A stretch of 64,000 nt of DNA from Leuctra nigra. Taxonomy: Eukaryota > Arthropoda > Insecta > Plecoptera > Leuctridae. The stretch is from the NCBI GenBank assembly GCA_934045905.1, contig OW203765.1, positions 26,563,151 to 26,627,150 of the forward strand. The letters run 5' to 3'. This document shows positions 53,501 through 64,000 of the stretch, piece after piece. The notes below the pieces were generated by a model. It saw nothing but the letters and a program-made list of their open reading frames with translations, was not told the origin of the DNA and ran no database searches. Within the stretch, counting starts at the first letter, position 1. Each line of letters begins with the position of its first letter. The translations under genes were made by a program, and so were the position numbers.

Positions 53501-56500
53501 GGTGCTTATTTCTGACGTATTTTGCTGTTCAAATTAATAGAAAAACAATAGATTTTATTGGAATGACGAATTTGTTTATTTTATTTTCTGTAACAAATAA
53601 AAAAATAATTACGTAAAGGGTTCTTTCATTATTTTCTAACTTACTTTTCCTTGTTGAATTATTTGTTCATCACATACATTTTGTGTACATTTATTATTTG
53701 TGTCCGGTTTTTGTTGTTATAATCAGTTCATTCACTTTCAATATTTGTAAATAGAAGGCCCGCACACAATGCTATTGCATTATTATTCACACTTGTTTAT
53801 CTTTCTTTCACTTGTACTGTACCTATTTTTTTTTTTTTTTACCTTATACCAGCACGTATGATTTGTTTGTTATTTGTGTCCTTATTTGATCTTGTGTGAA
53901 TAAAATATTTTAAAATTGAATAGAATATAACCTTAACGTTGTTCTGTTTTACAGCCATTAGGCTGGACAGCTATAACCCAACCAACTCATTTACTGCACC
54001 CAAAGAGATTCACGGACTAAAAGTCAAGCAGGTATGTGCAAACATATGAGAAACCTCGCATCAAAACGCACTTTTCACTAGGACTGCACTTTTGTTTATT
54101 TAGAGATAATCGCGAAAAAAACTTGTAAAATCCGTTCACAGTTAGAATGACGACCTTGAAACATAAAAAGTGACCAGCCATTTATTAGCCATCCAGTAAT
54201 CTATTAATAACAATTTAATAAAATGTAATTACAGATATTTTATACAGTCGTGAAAACAGGCAAAAAAGAGAGATTCGAGCTTGAAGTAAGAACTCTCGAC
54301 TATCTCCTCGTGTCATAACTCTCAGTGTTGTGATTAGATTATTTTATTTTTTATCTAGATAAAGATAATGATAACCTGCCAAAAATTATCTAGATAAGAT
54401 ACCTAATAGATACATTTCCAAGAATTCATCTAGATAATAGATAAGGATAAACAAAAACTAGATAATTGTAATAGATAATAAATAGATTTTTTAACAAATA
54501 CTACTGAATGTACTAATTATTTTCGAATCCTAAATTCGGAACTCGAGTTTTTACAAAATACAAGTCAAAACAAGCGAACTAATGCGACTAAACGGAGATG
54601 ATTTTCCTTTTTCATATCTTCTGACATGAGGTTCGTGCATGTTCATACTGTACACACAAATGCATTTTGAATGTTATATTTTTCATCTAGGTAAAGATAA
54701 CGATAACAAATTATTAAATCATCTATAGATAATTATCTAGATCATTTTATCTAGATAAGTGACAAGTCACAACAGTGCTAACTTTTGAAGCCAACTAATG
54801 CGACTAAACGGAGAAGATTAATCGATTTAGCTGAAGATTTAAAATCTCATGATGATGAAATGCTGGTTCCTATAATCACTCAAAAATGGGATTGTACACA
54901 ATATATTATCGTTTGAGACCTAGATGGTGCCTACAGGTACATTTCACACGGAATTTGCAACAGCGAAAAATCTATTTTCTATAGAAAATACTTCCTATTT
55001 TCCACACTAATTTTGGCTAGTTTTCTGGCACTACCTCTTCCTCACCTCATAACAATAGAGGACCAAAGAAAATCCACATTTCTGAGGGATATACAACGTT
55101 TTATTGGCGTTTGTATTTTGGCATTTCCCCTCAGGCGCTGAAAGGTCCTTGTAGAACGTAGTTGTATAACTATGTATTGACACAAGAAACAAAATTAACT
55201 CAAAACAGGTAATGAATGCTTATTTATGTGATCTCACAGATAATTGGGTTAATTGGCATTAACTACACCGAGGTGTGGGTCCGGGACGGAGGAGATTCCA
55301 TGCCGCTTGCTGCATTAAATACGGACCTTCGTCATGTGAATGTCAACTGCGTCTTCAAGAACCCTGTTGAATTCAGCCTCGGTAATGGCGCTGGTCCTGT
55401 CTTCATTCAAGGAAATGCCTTTATGAGTGAGTACACTGCATTTTTAAAGGAGATAGGAAACTTCATAGTAGAGCGGCTAAGAGGAATGATTGTGCAGGTC
55501 AAATGACAAAAATCTCCATAATTTATTACTGAATTCACATTTTTAGTTAATGTTATAGCTTTTTTACGTCTGCCTAAATATATGTGACTTAAATAATTCA
55601 ATATTTTCCGAAAATTTACATTATGGTCATTTTGGGGTCAAATGACAAAAATCGTATTTCTTATGGGTCTCATTATTTCCCTTTATAAATTGAGATAAAA
55701 ATGTCATGCGATTGGTAATAACAATCATTAAAACCAAATTTGTTGCGGGTTTGGGGGTCAATGGGCAAAAAAATGAAAATTTTGATTCAATAATGGTTCC
55801 GTCATGCCATAATAATACCATACAATATTTAATAGATACTCAAAATTTAGCTGAGATGTTCCTTAGCATACATGAAAAACATTTGATTATGATATCATTT
55901 CATATTTTCACCATGGGCTCAGAAGAGACCTCTAGGGGGCAAAAAACATAAATCCTCATAATTCACTATTAAATCAAAATTTTGAGTGAATTTTTTCTTC
56001 ATTATGAATGCTTTCAAACCAAATCGTATTTCTTAGACTATTAAAATATTTTTTTTTTGGCTTGGAACAGTCTTATGATTAAAACCAAAATTGTTGTGAA
56101 GAGAGAAATGAGTATAAAATTGCAAAATTTTGATTTCATTGTAGTTTGGAATGTGCCATAACAATAACGTACATAATGTGATAACTGATTGAAATTTGGT
56201 GGATTATTTTCCTTAGCACACATGAAAAACATTTGACTATGATATCATGTAATAGATTTTGACCGTGGGTTAAGTATCGACCTCAAAGTTATAAAGCTAT
56301 GCGTTTTGACCCCCTAGATGTCATTTCTGACACCCACGGTCAAAATCTAAGATGATCATAGTCAAATGTTTTTCATGTGTGCTATAAGGATAAAATATAC
56401 AAAATTTAATTCAGTTATCAACTGAATGTGTGTGTTCAGTTGTGGGTTTGTGTTGTCAATGATCCATTGGGCTAGGCCGGCGAGCATTTGTGCTTCTGAG

Positions 56501-56898
56501 TACGGAAGGGTTACTCTGTGTGCCACTGCCAGTAGGTACACTGGATTCACACTGATTTGCTTTCTCAAAATGGCACCTTTTCTCAGAAACTTCAACTCTT
56601 AAAATAATTCATTTAATGGCAATCTATTAATAATTTCAATGCTGATTGATATGCACATTTCGAAAATAATTACCAAATAGACGTTGAGAATCTAAGTTCT
56701 AATCTCCATTCAGTTTGTAAAATTATACTAGAGAAGAAATTGAGAGTTCCACATTTAAACACTCCGAATAAAAAATAGGAATATAAATAAAATTAAATAA
56801 ATATAGAAAAGGAATAGTCAACTTAAGGAATACTGTAAAACATTAATTATTATTGACAATTAAATCCCATTAGTATTTTGGAAAGTACGTGAATGCGT

Positions 56899-56929
<31 letters not shown>

Positions 56930-58554
56930 TTTATTTATTTATTAAACACACATACAAAATAATATGTACTTTGCCCTGCTAAGCTATAAAATAAATTAAG
57001 CTTATCAGCAGGAGTACTACATATAAACAATAAACAACTTATTATAAAACTAAATTAAACTAAAACTTATGCTGAAAAGAAAAGAAATCAATATAAACAA
57101 TACACAAAATATCCTACAAAAAAGAAAACATATTGAAATACAAAAGAGAGATATGTTTTAGGTTATAAAAAAATCTTTAATGCCTAATTTAACATGACTA
57201 ATTTTAGTGAAATTGTGCAAGGTCTCTGGCAAATTATTGAAAGTCATAGGTACTTTTACTGCTATTGTATTTCTTCCGTAATTGTTATTATATCGAGGAA
57301 CTACATACTGGACCTTCCGAATATTGTATTTGTGAATTTTGGTAATCTTATTTTCTTTATTGAAATAATGTTTTAATATTAGGTGGTAATCATATAATTG
57401 CTGAAATGTGAACACTCCACAGAATGAGTATATACTATTGTTTTTAATTATTTCATTTTTTAAATGTTCCGGCAATAGATTCTTTAAGATTCTTGTTTGT
57501 AATTTGGAAATATTATTTATTAAATAATCTGATGCATGTCCCCATGTCAAGATACCATACCTCATAATACTTTCAACAAGAGCCAAGTACACAATCCGCA
57601 AAGTATGGAAAGGCAAATATTGTTTCAACGTATAAAATTTAAATACACAAACTCTTAACTTGTTTCTGACCGCTTCAACCTGTGCTTTAAATTTAAAATT
57701 TTTGTCTATCATAACTCCCAAATATTTAATTTCATTTACCGTTTCTAATTTATAATTACAATTACAAATCCATGTATTATTTCCAACTACAGCTTTATTT
57801 TCTAAACACTCACAATCATGTAAAACAATATCGAGACCTCGAGTGGGTTTTTTACACGTACGTATATGCATTACCTTTGTCTTCTTATAATTTATTACTA
57901 ATCCATTATCATGTGTCCACCTAGTAATTCTGTTAAAATTTTCTTGCATTAACTCTTCTGCTTCCTCTAGATATTTATGTTCTGTGATCATTACGGTGTC
58001 ATCTGCATATAGGTATACCTTACAATTTACTAAATTATTGCACATATTATTTACATATAATAGATATAATGTAGGTCCTAATATTGAACCTTGTGCAATG
58101 CAATTAAACTTTAAAATTTTGCTTTCACAATGGCTTACCTTTACTAATAACTTTCTATTTAACAAATAATTCATAAACCCGTTTAAAATTGGTCCCCTAA
58201 TTCCTGATATTTCCAAAGCCGCTATTAATTTATCGTATTCTAGGGTGTCAAATGCTTTACTGAAATCAATGATATGTGTAGACTAGTTACGTAAAAATAG
58301 TATCAAATTTTAAGTTTTAGCAATTCTGATTTCATAGATTTTGAAACAATAAGACGCCGTTTCAAACGGCGAGTCAACAACAATGAGCACAACACTCAAC
58401 AATGAGTTTTGCAAATAGCGCGGTCTTGAACTGGGTGATATATTCATTTACAAAAATATACATTGCATATCTTGTTGTTTTTTGACAGGAGTGCCAACAG
58501 CTCGCTAGGCTGGGAAAACAAATAGAAGACGAAGTATCAACAATGGCCCACTAA
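47529..58554 (+). CDS. Multi-exon gene of unknown function (~130-140 aa)
   Basis: Exons: 47529-47565 (MQSTCDIETDFV, donor GTAAGT), 53955-54031, 54235-54285, 55240-55426, and terminal 58489-58554 (ECQQLARLGKQIEDEVSTMA, H, TAA). Phases 1, 0 and 0 agree for the first three junctions, and exons 2-4 read on without stops: RLDSYNPTNSFTAPKEIHGL, then FYTVVKTGKKERFEL, then GLIGINYTEVWVRDGGDSM and NVNCVFKNPVEFSLGNGAG. The last junction is unsure: the best donor (GTGAGT after 55426) leaves phase 1, whereas the terminal exon needs phase 0, so an exon may be missed. No signal peptide, so probably intracellular; the codon quality suggests a conserved gene. Introns hold at least six transposons. Confidence 0.6.
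47566..48022 (+). other. Start of intron 1 of the unknown gene
   Basis: No feature identified except ordinary AT-rich intron; the ORF at 47579-47881 has no family signal. Confidence 0.4.
48023..49377. mobile_element. hAT-like nonautonomous element with ~110-bp internal repeats
   Basis: Ends CAGGGCCGGACTGGC and GCCAGTCCGGCACTG; perfect 8-bp TSD ACCCAAGG (48015-48022, 49378-49385). The interior is about ten degenerate tandem units, each with CGCCCTGCGGGGCAGG, GGGGCCTCTT and ATCCCAAAATC. Subterminal GCCGCCGAGGCCCCTG occurs at both ends. Confidence 0.93.
49693..50379. mobile_element. hAT-like MITE made of ATCGATATTTC repeats
   Basis: Ends TAGGGATGGAG and CTCCATCCCTA; perfect 8-bp TSD CATGAAAC (49685-49692, 50380-50387). 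Both arms are arrays of ATCGATATTTC/ATATTGAAAT, with a unique 280-bp centre. A truncated relative is at 30097. Confidence 0.92.
50530..51297. mobile_element. hAT-like nonautonomous element, 768 bp
   Basis: Ends CATAGGCGTGCGCA and TGCGCACGCCTATG; perfect 8-bp TSD CTATTTAA (50522-50529, 51298-51305). Contains four GCCCCGCAGGGC-type modules and G/C runs. Confidence 0.93.
51298..51788. other. Gene-free intron stretch
   Basis: Nothing recognised. Confidence 0.4.
51789..52489 (+). mobile_element. hAT relic with remnant BED-finger transposase start
   Basis: Ends TAGTGTTGGGA and TCCCAACCCTA with 8-bp flanks TAAATATA and GAAATATA (7/8). Subterminal ACATCGAT repeats at both ends. At ~52086-52215 a broken reading frame gives KVFGFEVPVRATLLKDVECR with C-x2-C, like the BED zinc finger that opens hAT transposases; an A13 run lies upstream of it. 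The rest of the transposase is deleted. Confidence 0.65.
52490..52873. other. Gene-free intron stretch with a 46-bp tandem duplication
   Basis: GCTATTTCAGTGGCAGGAAA occurs twice (near 52784 and 52833). No ORF. Confidence 0.5.
52874..53268. repeat. 395-bp perfect-type foldback MITE
   Basis: GAGGCAAACGGAAGCGA at one end and its complement TCGCTTCCGTTTGCCTC at the other. The arms (~180 bp, including TAGTAACGACCCATAACAGC) are nearly identical complements around ATTTTTAGTAAAATAATAAA. TSD not evident. Confidence 0.88.
53269..53954. other. Gene-free intron stretch
   Basis: AT-rich, ends at the acceptor TGTTTTACAG of exon 2. Confidence 0.4.
54328..54776. mobile_element. Probable hAT-like MITE with TATCTAGATA repeats
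   Basis: Ends CAGTGTTGTGA and TCACAACAGTG; flanks ATAACTCT / CTAACTTT match at 6 of 8. Subterminal TATCTAGATAA palindromes at both ends. Confidence 0.6.
55610..56395. repeat. Degenerate ~390-bp tandem duplication with a terminal foldback
   Basis: Phrases such as CATGAAAAACATTTGA and ATTAAAACCAAATTGTTG-like recur (near 55873 and 56222; 55727 and 56079). At 56213-56395 a small hairpin (ATTTTGACCGTGGG...CCCACGGTCAAAAT) is present. Confidence 0.6.
56905..58283 (-). mobile_element. 5'-truncated LINE (Jockey-like), with poly(A) tail
   Basis: On the minus strand the insert runs from about 58283 (abrupt 5' end) to an A-run at 56909-56935. It contains the C-terminal part of a reverse-transcriptase ORF and a short 3' UTR. 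Target repeats not identified. It lies antisense in the last intron of the unknown gene. Confidence 0.85.
57158..58283 (-). pseudogene. LINE ORF2 fragment: reverse transcriptase palm and C-terminal region
   Basis: Begins in mid-domain with IIDFSKAFDTLEYDKLIAAL; the ATG at 58216 is internal. RT motifs follow: CIAQGSILGPTLYLLYVNNM and the catalytic VYLYADDTVMI (ADD box intact), then EIKYLGVMIDKNF. It ends with a LINE tail (VPMTFNNLPETLHNFTKISH). There is no stop over ~370 codons, so the insertion is young, but endonuclease and RT N-terminus are missing, hence inactive. Confidence 0.9.
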
Positions 58555-58659
58555 AATCACAAAGCAGACTTTCGCACTTTTGTATTGATATTCAACATCC
58601 TTCTTCCTTATTCAACCAATTAGAGCACATATCATCTGTTTCCATACATATTTTTAACA

Positions 58660-59345
58660 TATGGATGACTAGAACTGGGAAAGAATCCTGAATATCTGTA
58701 CGACTTAACACCTGAGCCAACTCACGACGATATGTCTTAGTGTTTGATATGGAAAAGTATTGCTTGATACTTGCTTGATCCTTTTTTTAGGAGAAATGAT
58801 AATAAGATTTTTTTGAAAATGGTATAAATCCGAATTTCATTTATTATGAATATAATATGAAGGTCTGCTCTTCTATTATGCATATCTTAATAAAATACTA
58901 CAGATCTATTTGCCAAAGTTTCCTTGAATCATATCTTATCTTCATGTAAGCAGGCCATCGTCTTTGTCAGTGTTTATGCCATGGTTTGCGTATTCAATGT
59001 TAATTGATAAAATAATCACTTGAATAGTATCTGAAAATAAAACATGCTGTTATTTCTATAAATCGTAGTTAAATTGATTTGTGTATCAATTTGCATTTCA
59101 ATGTGCAACAAAATAAAATAATTACTTGTTCATTCCACAAAATTTCAATAATAAAATGAAATGTATTAAAACTGAAATATAAACATACCTTTTATTGTCT
59201 TTAGAATGTGACCAGTCCAACTTCACTACTCAAAACCAGAACGAAGATCAATGTCTAATTGTACGGTAACTTCTTCTAGAAAATAAAAGACATTGTTAAG
59301 TCCTGTATTCATTGACAATCGATCTCTGTTAGGGATATGCAATTG
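58660..59345. repeat. Segmental duplication, copy 1 (3' region of the WSC gene)
   Basis: Shares long similar stretches with 60820-61690: TCCTGAATATCTGTA, GACAATCGATCTCTGTTAGG and the terminal exon itself. Identity by eye is high only in blocks. Confidence 0.7.
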
Positions 59346-60629
59346 CTATAGCGACATCGCAATGTTTGAAGTCCCTCATCTTTATTCATCATTTCTATAT
59401 ATGATTTCACACCCGACATGGAAGAAGAAGCATATTGTAGTACTGTGTCAGGTTATCCGTCATGCAAACATAAAACGACTTCAGCCAATGTGCTAGAAAT
59501 TAGATCTTTGTCAATTACGGTTTCACTAAACGATAGTGTATACATTGCTTTACTGATGGATAATCTTATAAGAGTCGATAATCTCTGATAAGTGGATAGC
59601 TTGGTAATTGAAAGTAGTTTTAATTTGGTAATGGCTTAGACCAATCTCTAATGTAAGTTTTGAGAATATAAGAGAGGCAACTCACCAGGTTTTGTCATCA
59701 TGTAGACATCCATTGCCAATAATCCTCCGCAGGTCTTGGTTTGATCCCCGGGGCATTTTACTCTGCATTCTGACTGCGGAATAGAAGTGGTGGGTCTGTC
59801 GTTGCCGCAGAAGCAACGGAACCTGCGAGCCAATCATAAGCTTGCGTTACATCCAACAACCAATCACAAGCTTGCGTTACATCCAACAACCAATCACAAT
59901 GTCGTGAAGAATGGATTAGATTGTCTGTTCACCTGAACTGGACCCCTGCATATTGGAAGCCTGCACATGCAGTGGCGCAACGTTGCGGACTGTTTATAAA
60001 GAACAGGTTGAACTTGGATGACGGCAGGATGCGAGCGTTGAAACTGTCCCTGAAGCAGCCGATGTGGCTGATCGGGCCCACGTCCTGTGCCGGGCCTTGT
60101 TCGTTCGGGTTCCCTGAGGAAACATAATGTCATGAAAACATAAAGAACAAGTTCAAATTGGCTAAAACAGGGTCGTGGAAAATATCAGTGAGTTTTTACG
60201 GTTTATATTTCATTTACCAAATAAAAACGTGTACGTATGGAGGTAATTCTTGCACCGTTTCCAAAATATCGCAAAGGGAAATATCGGATAGAGAATTTTG
60301 TGATCGATCCAAAATTTTCGACGCACTCTGCGTGAATGGCTTTGCCTGGTTTTCGATGTTCGCAAAATCAATTGTCAAAATTAAATGTATTTTAATGACC
60401 AACATTACTAAGAATATTTTAAACTTGAATTAAATCCACAATGTTTTTGCAAATTTTAAAATTTTAGCAAATCACTTCACAATTATTTTAGTATTGACTT
60501 GACGTAATGTTTTCATCGAAATCATCGAGCCCCCCCCCCCCCCCCCCCCCCCCCCCCATACTTACCTTGTATTGATGCAAAGTGAACGCCCAGCAAACAC
60601 CCTACTAAGATCGTTGCTAGGAGACGCAT
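59226..60629 (-). CDS. Secreted WSC-domain protein, 143 aa
   Basis: Exons in transcript order: 60629-60566 (signal peptide MRLLATILVGCLLGVHFASI), 60113-59933, 59822-59686, 59275-59226. Lengths 64+181+137+50 = 432 with matching phases (1,2,1). Residues ~35-125 are a WSC domain: HIGCFRDSFNARIL, QRCATACAGFQYAGVQF, FRCFCGNDRPTTS, CPGDQTKTCGG. Eight cysteines fit the family. WSC domains are putative carbohydrate binders in stress sensors and secreted enzymes. There is no transmembrane segment here, so it is a free extracellular protein. The last exon, VTVQLDIDLRSGFE, is homologous to that of the neighbouring lectin. A run of ~27 C lies just inside intron 1. Confidence 0.85.
60114..60565 (-). other. 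Intron 1 of the WSC gene
   Basis: Contains the poly-C run at ~60531-60557 close to the donor. The small ORFs here are unsupported. Confidence 0.5.
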
Positions 60630-60819
60630 GATGCTGCGAAGAAGTCTTGAAATGATCTGCAGCCGGGAGAGAAGATGCCGTAAGGTCAAGGGTCAAGGAA
60701 TGACCCACGAAATCTAGAAGATCTTTTGCGTGCCACGGGATGCGATTCGAGGAAAAGTATTAGGAACATTTGATTTGAGACAATTACTTTGAGTGGTTTT
60801 CTTAAATAACATGAAATAA

Positions 60820-61690
60820 ACAACTGGGATCAAATCCTGAATATCTGTATATCACGACGATGTGTATTTGATGTGGAAAGTATTGCTATCGTAGTTACTT
60901 GCTTGATCTTTTATATCAGAAATGAGAATATTATAATATTGGTGTTCGATGCGTTACGCGAAAAAATGTTCTGCGAGATTTTTTTTGTTTTAGTCCAGAA
61001 GGGTGCCAATTTGCTTAAATAGTAGTTGGTATCACAATAGATTTAATGAGCTACTGTTACGTTAATTGTTCATAAAATATGTGGTAGCACCACAGTGGTT
61101 CTGTATCACCTTGTGAAATGTATCACCTTGGCTAAATATATCACAGCAGCGCTAGTTATAGAATGAGAAGTAGGGATTATTTTTAAAGGTAGAAATAGGA
61201 AAGAAATATGAGGTAGGTATTGCAAATATATTAATGCATAACATAAAATACTCCAGATCTATTTGCCATGAATCATATTATCATATCTTCATGGCCATCG
61301 TCTTCGTCATTATTTATGACATGGTTTGCATATTTAATAAAAATTGATAAAACTTTCACTTCAGTATCTGAAAACAAAACATGATTATTTTTATATCGTA
61401 ATTAATTGATTTTTTGAATTTTCGAAAATTATTAATGTGCGGCAAAATAAAATGAATAAATTGTTAATTCCACGAAATTTCAATTACAAATTAAATGTAT
61501 GAATAGTGAAAATATAAACATACCTTTTGATTGTTTTTACAGTGGAACCACCTTACTTTCCAACAACCGACCGAAGATCAATGTCCAAATGTTCGGCAAC
61601 AAACTCTAGAAAATAGGAGACATTGTGAAGTCCAGTATTTATTGACAATCGATCTCTGTTAGGGATAGGCAATTGCTATAGAGACAGCGC
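60820..61690. repeat. Segmental duplication, copy 2 (3' region of lectin E)
   Basis: Partner of 58660-59345; contains the terminal exon of lectin E. Confidence 0.7.
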
Positions 61691-63665
61691 AATGGTGAAA
61701 GGCTCGTTGTGCTAGTAATTTTTCACATAATTCATCATTTGCATGGTTCAAAGGTTGTAGCGGAAATATTCTCTCAAATCTTATAATTGTTCGTTTCCCG
61801 TTCATAAGTTTGGCAAAGGTTTGGCTTTTATTCAATCGATAAATATAAATATTATATACTAGAACGTTTCACAAAATTTTATTATTTATTAAATCACTCT
61901 TATTTCATTATTTATAGCAGGGGTCGGCAAGCTTTTTTTGGTCAAGGAGCCAATTTCCCAAAAATGTATAAATTAGACAATAATTAGAGCCTCAGTTGAG
62001 GTAACCAAATACCATAATAAACACTCCGTGTAAAAATACCAGTCAAGTCTCTTTAACTATAAAAAAAATATAAGATATCTAAAAATTCAGCACTGAAAAG
62101 TAGTGATATCAAAAAATGGCCCAAATCAAAACTTTTTCAAAACCAAAATATACTTGGCGCATCATACATATATAGATAGTTTAGAAGTATCTATCAGATG
62201 TGTAATATACATAAAATCTGAGGTAATCAAATATAAAACACTGATAATAATAAATTGCATGGCTGTAGTTTACTTTGATTATTTTGGTATTTTGATAATT
62301 TGACTATAACTATAAAACTATATAACTATAACTATAACTATGACTATAACTATAACTATAACTATAAAATGTTGCCCCGCAGGACGTTTTTTAGAATTTC
62401 AACAAGTGATTCAGGGCAAATCATTCTAAAATGAACAAATTGAATGAAACAACATTTCCATTTTGCCCCGCAGAGCGTTTTTCCGATTTTTCTATTAATA
62501 TTTCGATTCCAGATCTTTATTTAAATTATAAAGAGCCATTCAAGAAACACTGAGGAGGCGCAGGTTGCCGACTCCTAATTTATATAGAGTGATACAATAA
62601 ATAATACAAGTTAGTGAAACGTTCTATGTAATGTTTAAAATGTTTATCGATTGAATTCTCTCCAATGTTGACTTTCAAGTGCAGCCGACTCTAAAGGCAA
62701 TGCAGTAGTGGTGAAGCAATCAATATTATTAATTTCATGCATTTCGAAAACTCTCTTACGACTCCACTGTTAAAAAATGAGGCAAGACTTACCGGGTTCC
62801 ACTGGGGTTCCGGAATCGGGTTCCACTGGGGTTCCGGAACTGGGTTCCACTGAGGGGCAGCGTCGCCCGTTGCAAGCCAGGGTCGGTGGCGTCGTTCCAT
62901 TCTTCAAGCAGGACAACGCACTGTTACAAACAAAACATATTGTTGTTTAGATAATATGTAAATTATTACTAAATCTATGTGACCTAAAGAACATGATATG
63001 AAATAATAGATCTATTAGAAGTTTACCCAGTGAGTAACAGAGAGCTTATTGAGAAATAAATAGATGCCGAATTAATTTAACTTATATAGCGTTTATTTTG
63101 CAGCAAATGAACTCTGCACGACAGAGGTAGAAGGTCCGAAGTCCATTTTCTCGATTTTGCGTTGCACACTTTTGGAATCATGTAATCAAGCTCCATGAAT
63201 TGCAATTTGACTGTGCAGTATTCTCTTACACAATGACTCGTGCAACCATTTCAAATATAATTAAATGAGGTTAGATTTACTGGTTTTTTGAACTCACCTC
63301 AAGAATCAATGAAATGGACTTCAACCCTTCTACCTCTGAGGTCCAGAACTGAACTTACAGAAAACTACTTTCTCTACAAGAAAAAATCTCAATATTTGAA
63401 ACTGAAAAACGTTCGAAATAATTAAACATTTCTGTGGACCATGCTCAAGATGTCTTTGCCCTTTACACATGTTCAGGCACCTTTGATTTGTTTGAACATG
63501 TTGGACCTCACCTGGATTCGATCTCGCATATGAAGCCGTACAACACATTGCACGGGTCGTCCCAGAGCGTATTGGAAGAGTGATAGTTGATGCAGTCGTC
63601 AGGTCCAGCATTGTTCGGCTGTACTCCCCCCCACGGCCACCAGCCAACATCCTCCTGCTTCTCGC
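61553..63665 (-). CDS. C-type lectin gene E, 3' half (partial)
   Basis: Exons seen: 63665-63512 (154 bp, the same length as the corresponding exon of lectins A-C), 62920-62793 and 61605-61553. Phases agree. The first reads GEKQEDVGWWPWGGVQPNNA, CINYHSSNTLWDDPCNVLYG, FICEIES: the CTLD C-terminal half with QPN in the sugar-binding position, which suggests galactose-type preference (inference from the EPN/QPD rule). The second encodes a Cys-containing, proline-rich tail with a repeat SSGTPVEP / DSGTPVEP. The last encodes EFVAEHLDIDLRSVVGK and TAA. Upstream exons with signal peptide lie beyond the right edge. Confidence 0.78.
61918..62577. mobile_element. hAT-like element (CAGGGGTCGGCAA family) in lectin E intron
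   Basis: Left CAGGGGTCGGCAAG, right GTTGCCGACTCCTA, flanks ATTTATAG and ATTTATAT (7/8). Contains two GCCCCGCAG.GCG modules and a fragment of the foldback MITE. Same termini as 2134-2420. Confidence 0.82.
62017..62165. repeat. Partial copy of the ~400-bp foldback MITE
   Basis: AACACTCCGTGTAAAAATACC to ACTTGGCGCATCAT, matching the left arm of 29430-29828; the right arm is absent. Confidence 0.8.
62921..63511 (-). other. Intron of lectin E
   Basis: No other feature recognised. CTCTACCTCTG-type short inverted repeats near 63122 and 63330. Confidence 0.45.
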
Positions 63666-64000
63666 CTGAGGAAATTGAATAGTTGCCATTGAAAAACACG
63701 CTAAATGTACATAGTTTCCATAGAAGAAGATAAATTAGAGAAATTGGTACGACTTTAAAAATTGTGCATGCAATCAATGTACAACAAATTACTCTTACCC
63801 AAGCCCAAGCTTATAATAAACTTATAATGGCCTTATTATGTTCTGTGCAATAAACTTCGTACTAAGGGCCGGTCTTTCAATAGTCTGCTAAACTAGTTGT
63901 TCAGTTTAAACGGTCATTCGAGGATTAAGTCATTGGGTGTTGCCATGACAATATAGTCCCAATTGACTGTTTAAAAGTAAGCAAGGCATTGAAAAACTGA
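63666..64000. other. Right-edge stretch, probable intron of lectin E
   Basis: A minus-strand GTAAGAG donor-like site near 63797 (after GCTTGGGCTTGG) might end an upstream exon, but no CTLD sequence could be read next to it. Confidence 0.35.

Noticed and set aside
55706..55951. 81-aa ORF
   Set aside because: Within a degenerate tandem repeat in an intron; no family signal.

Overview
The window looks like an insect genome. It has spliced genes with GT-AG introns, secreted C-type lectin-domain (CTLD) genes of the hemolymph LPS-binding-protein kind, and a very dense load of small nonautonomous DNA transposons with poly-G/poly-C runs. A hemipteran is my best guess, from the lectin family and repeat style, but this is inference only.

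Layout. (i) 1-1372, minus: 457 uninterrupted codons of a large gene running off the left edge. Its N-terminus has a restriction-endonuclease-like fold signature (E...FDDVV...QLK). (ii) 5.4-13.7 kb, plus: a five-exon CTLD gene with a 4-bp coding deletion; its second intron carries a 4.9-kb element with ~630-bp terminal inverted repeats. (iii) 15288-29419: a complete 14.1-kb Maverick/Polinton-class (adintovirus-like) element with inverted termini and a perfect 6-bp target duplication. It carries protein-primed PolB, packaging ATPase, integrase, minor and major capsid proteins, a membrane-active core-type protein, an adenain-like protease, a protein with a BIR (IAP-type) domain and several unassigned proteins. 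Two genes are broken by single lesions: an in-frame TAA in the ATPase and a frameshift in a conserved small protein. The element sits inside a repeat whose second copy at 36.2-37.5 kb keeps the empty site. (iv) 30-39 kb: a lectin remnant (plus) and two intact CTLD genes (minus, 206 and 201 aa); one of these has its terminal exon in three tandem copies. (v) 39-46 kb: nested DNA transposons in a LINE remnant. (vi) 47.5-58.6 kb, plus: a conserved-looking multi-exon gene of unknown function, its introns filled with hAT-type MITEs and a 5'-truncated LINE. (vii) 59.2-63.7 kb, minus: a secreted WSC-domain gene and the 3' half of another CTLD gene, which end in homologous terminal exons inside a tandem duplication.

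The lectin and WSC genes look like secreted carbohydrate-binding proteins of immune type. The Polinton-class element is a self-contained replication, packaging and integration module, recently inserted (perfect TSD, most ORFs open). About eight hAT-like elements can be bounded by 8-bp target duplications, and several carry the same near-palindromic GCCCYGCRGGGC module. No rRNA or CRISPR array is present; the only tRNA-like sequences are SINE heads or relics.
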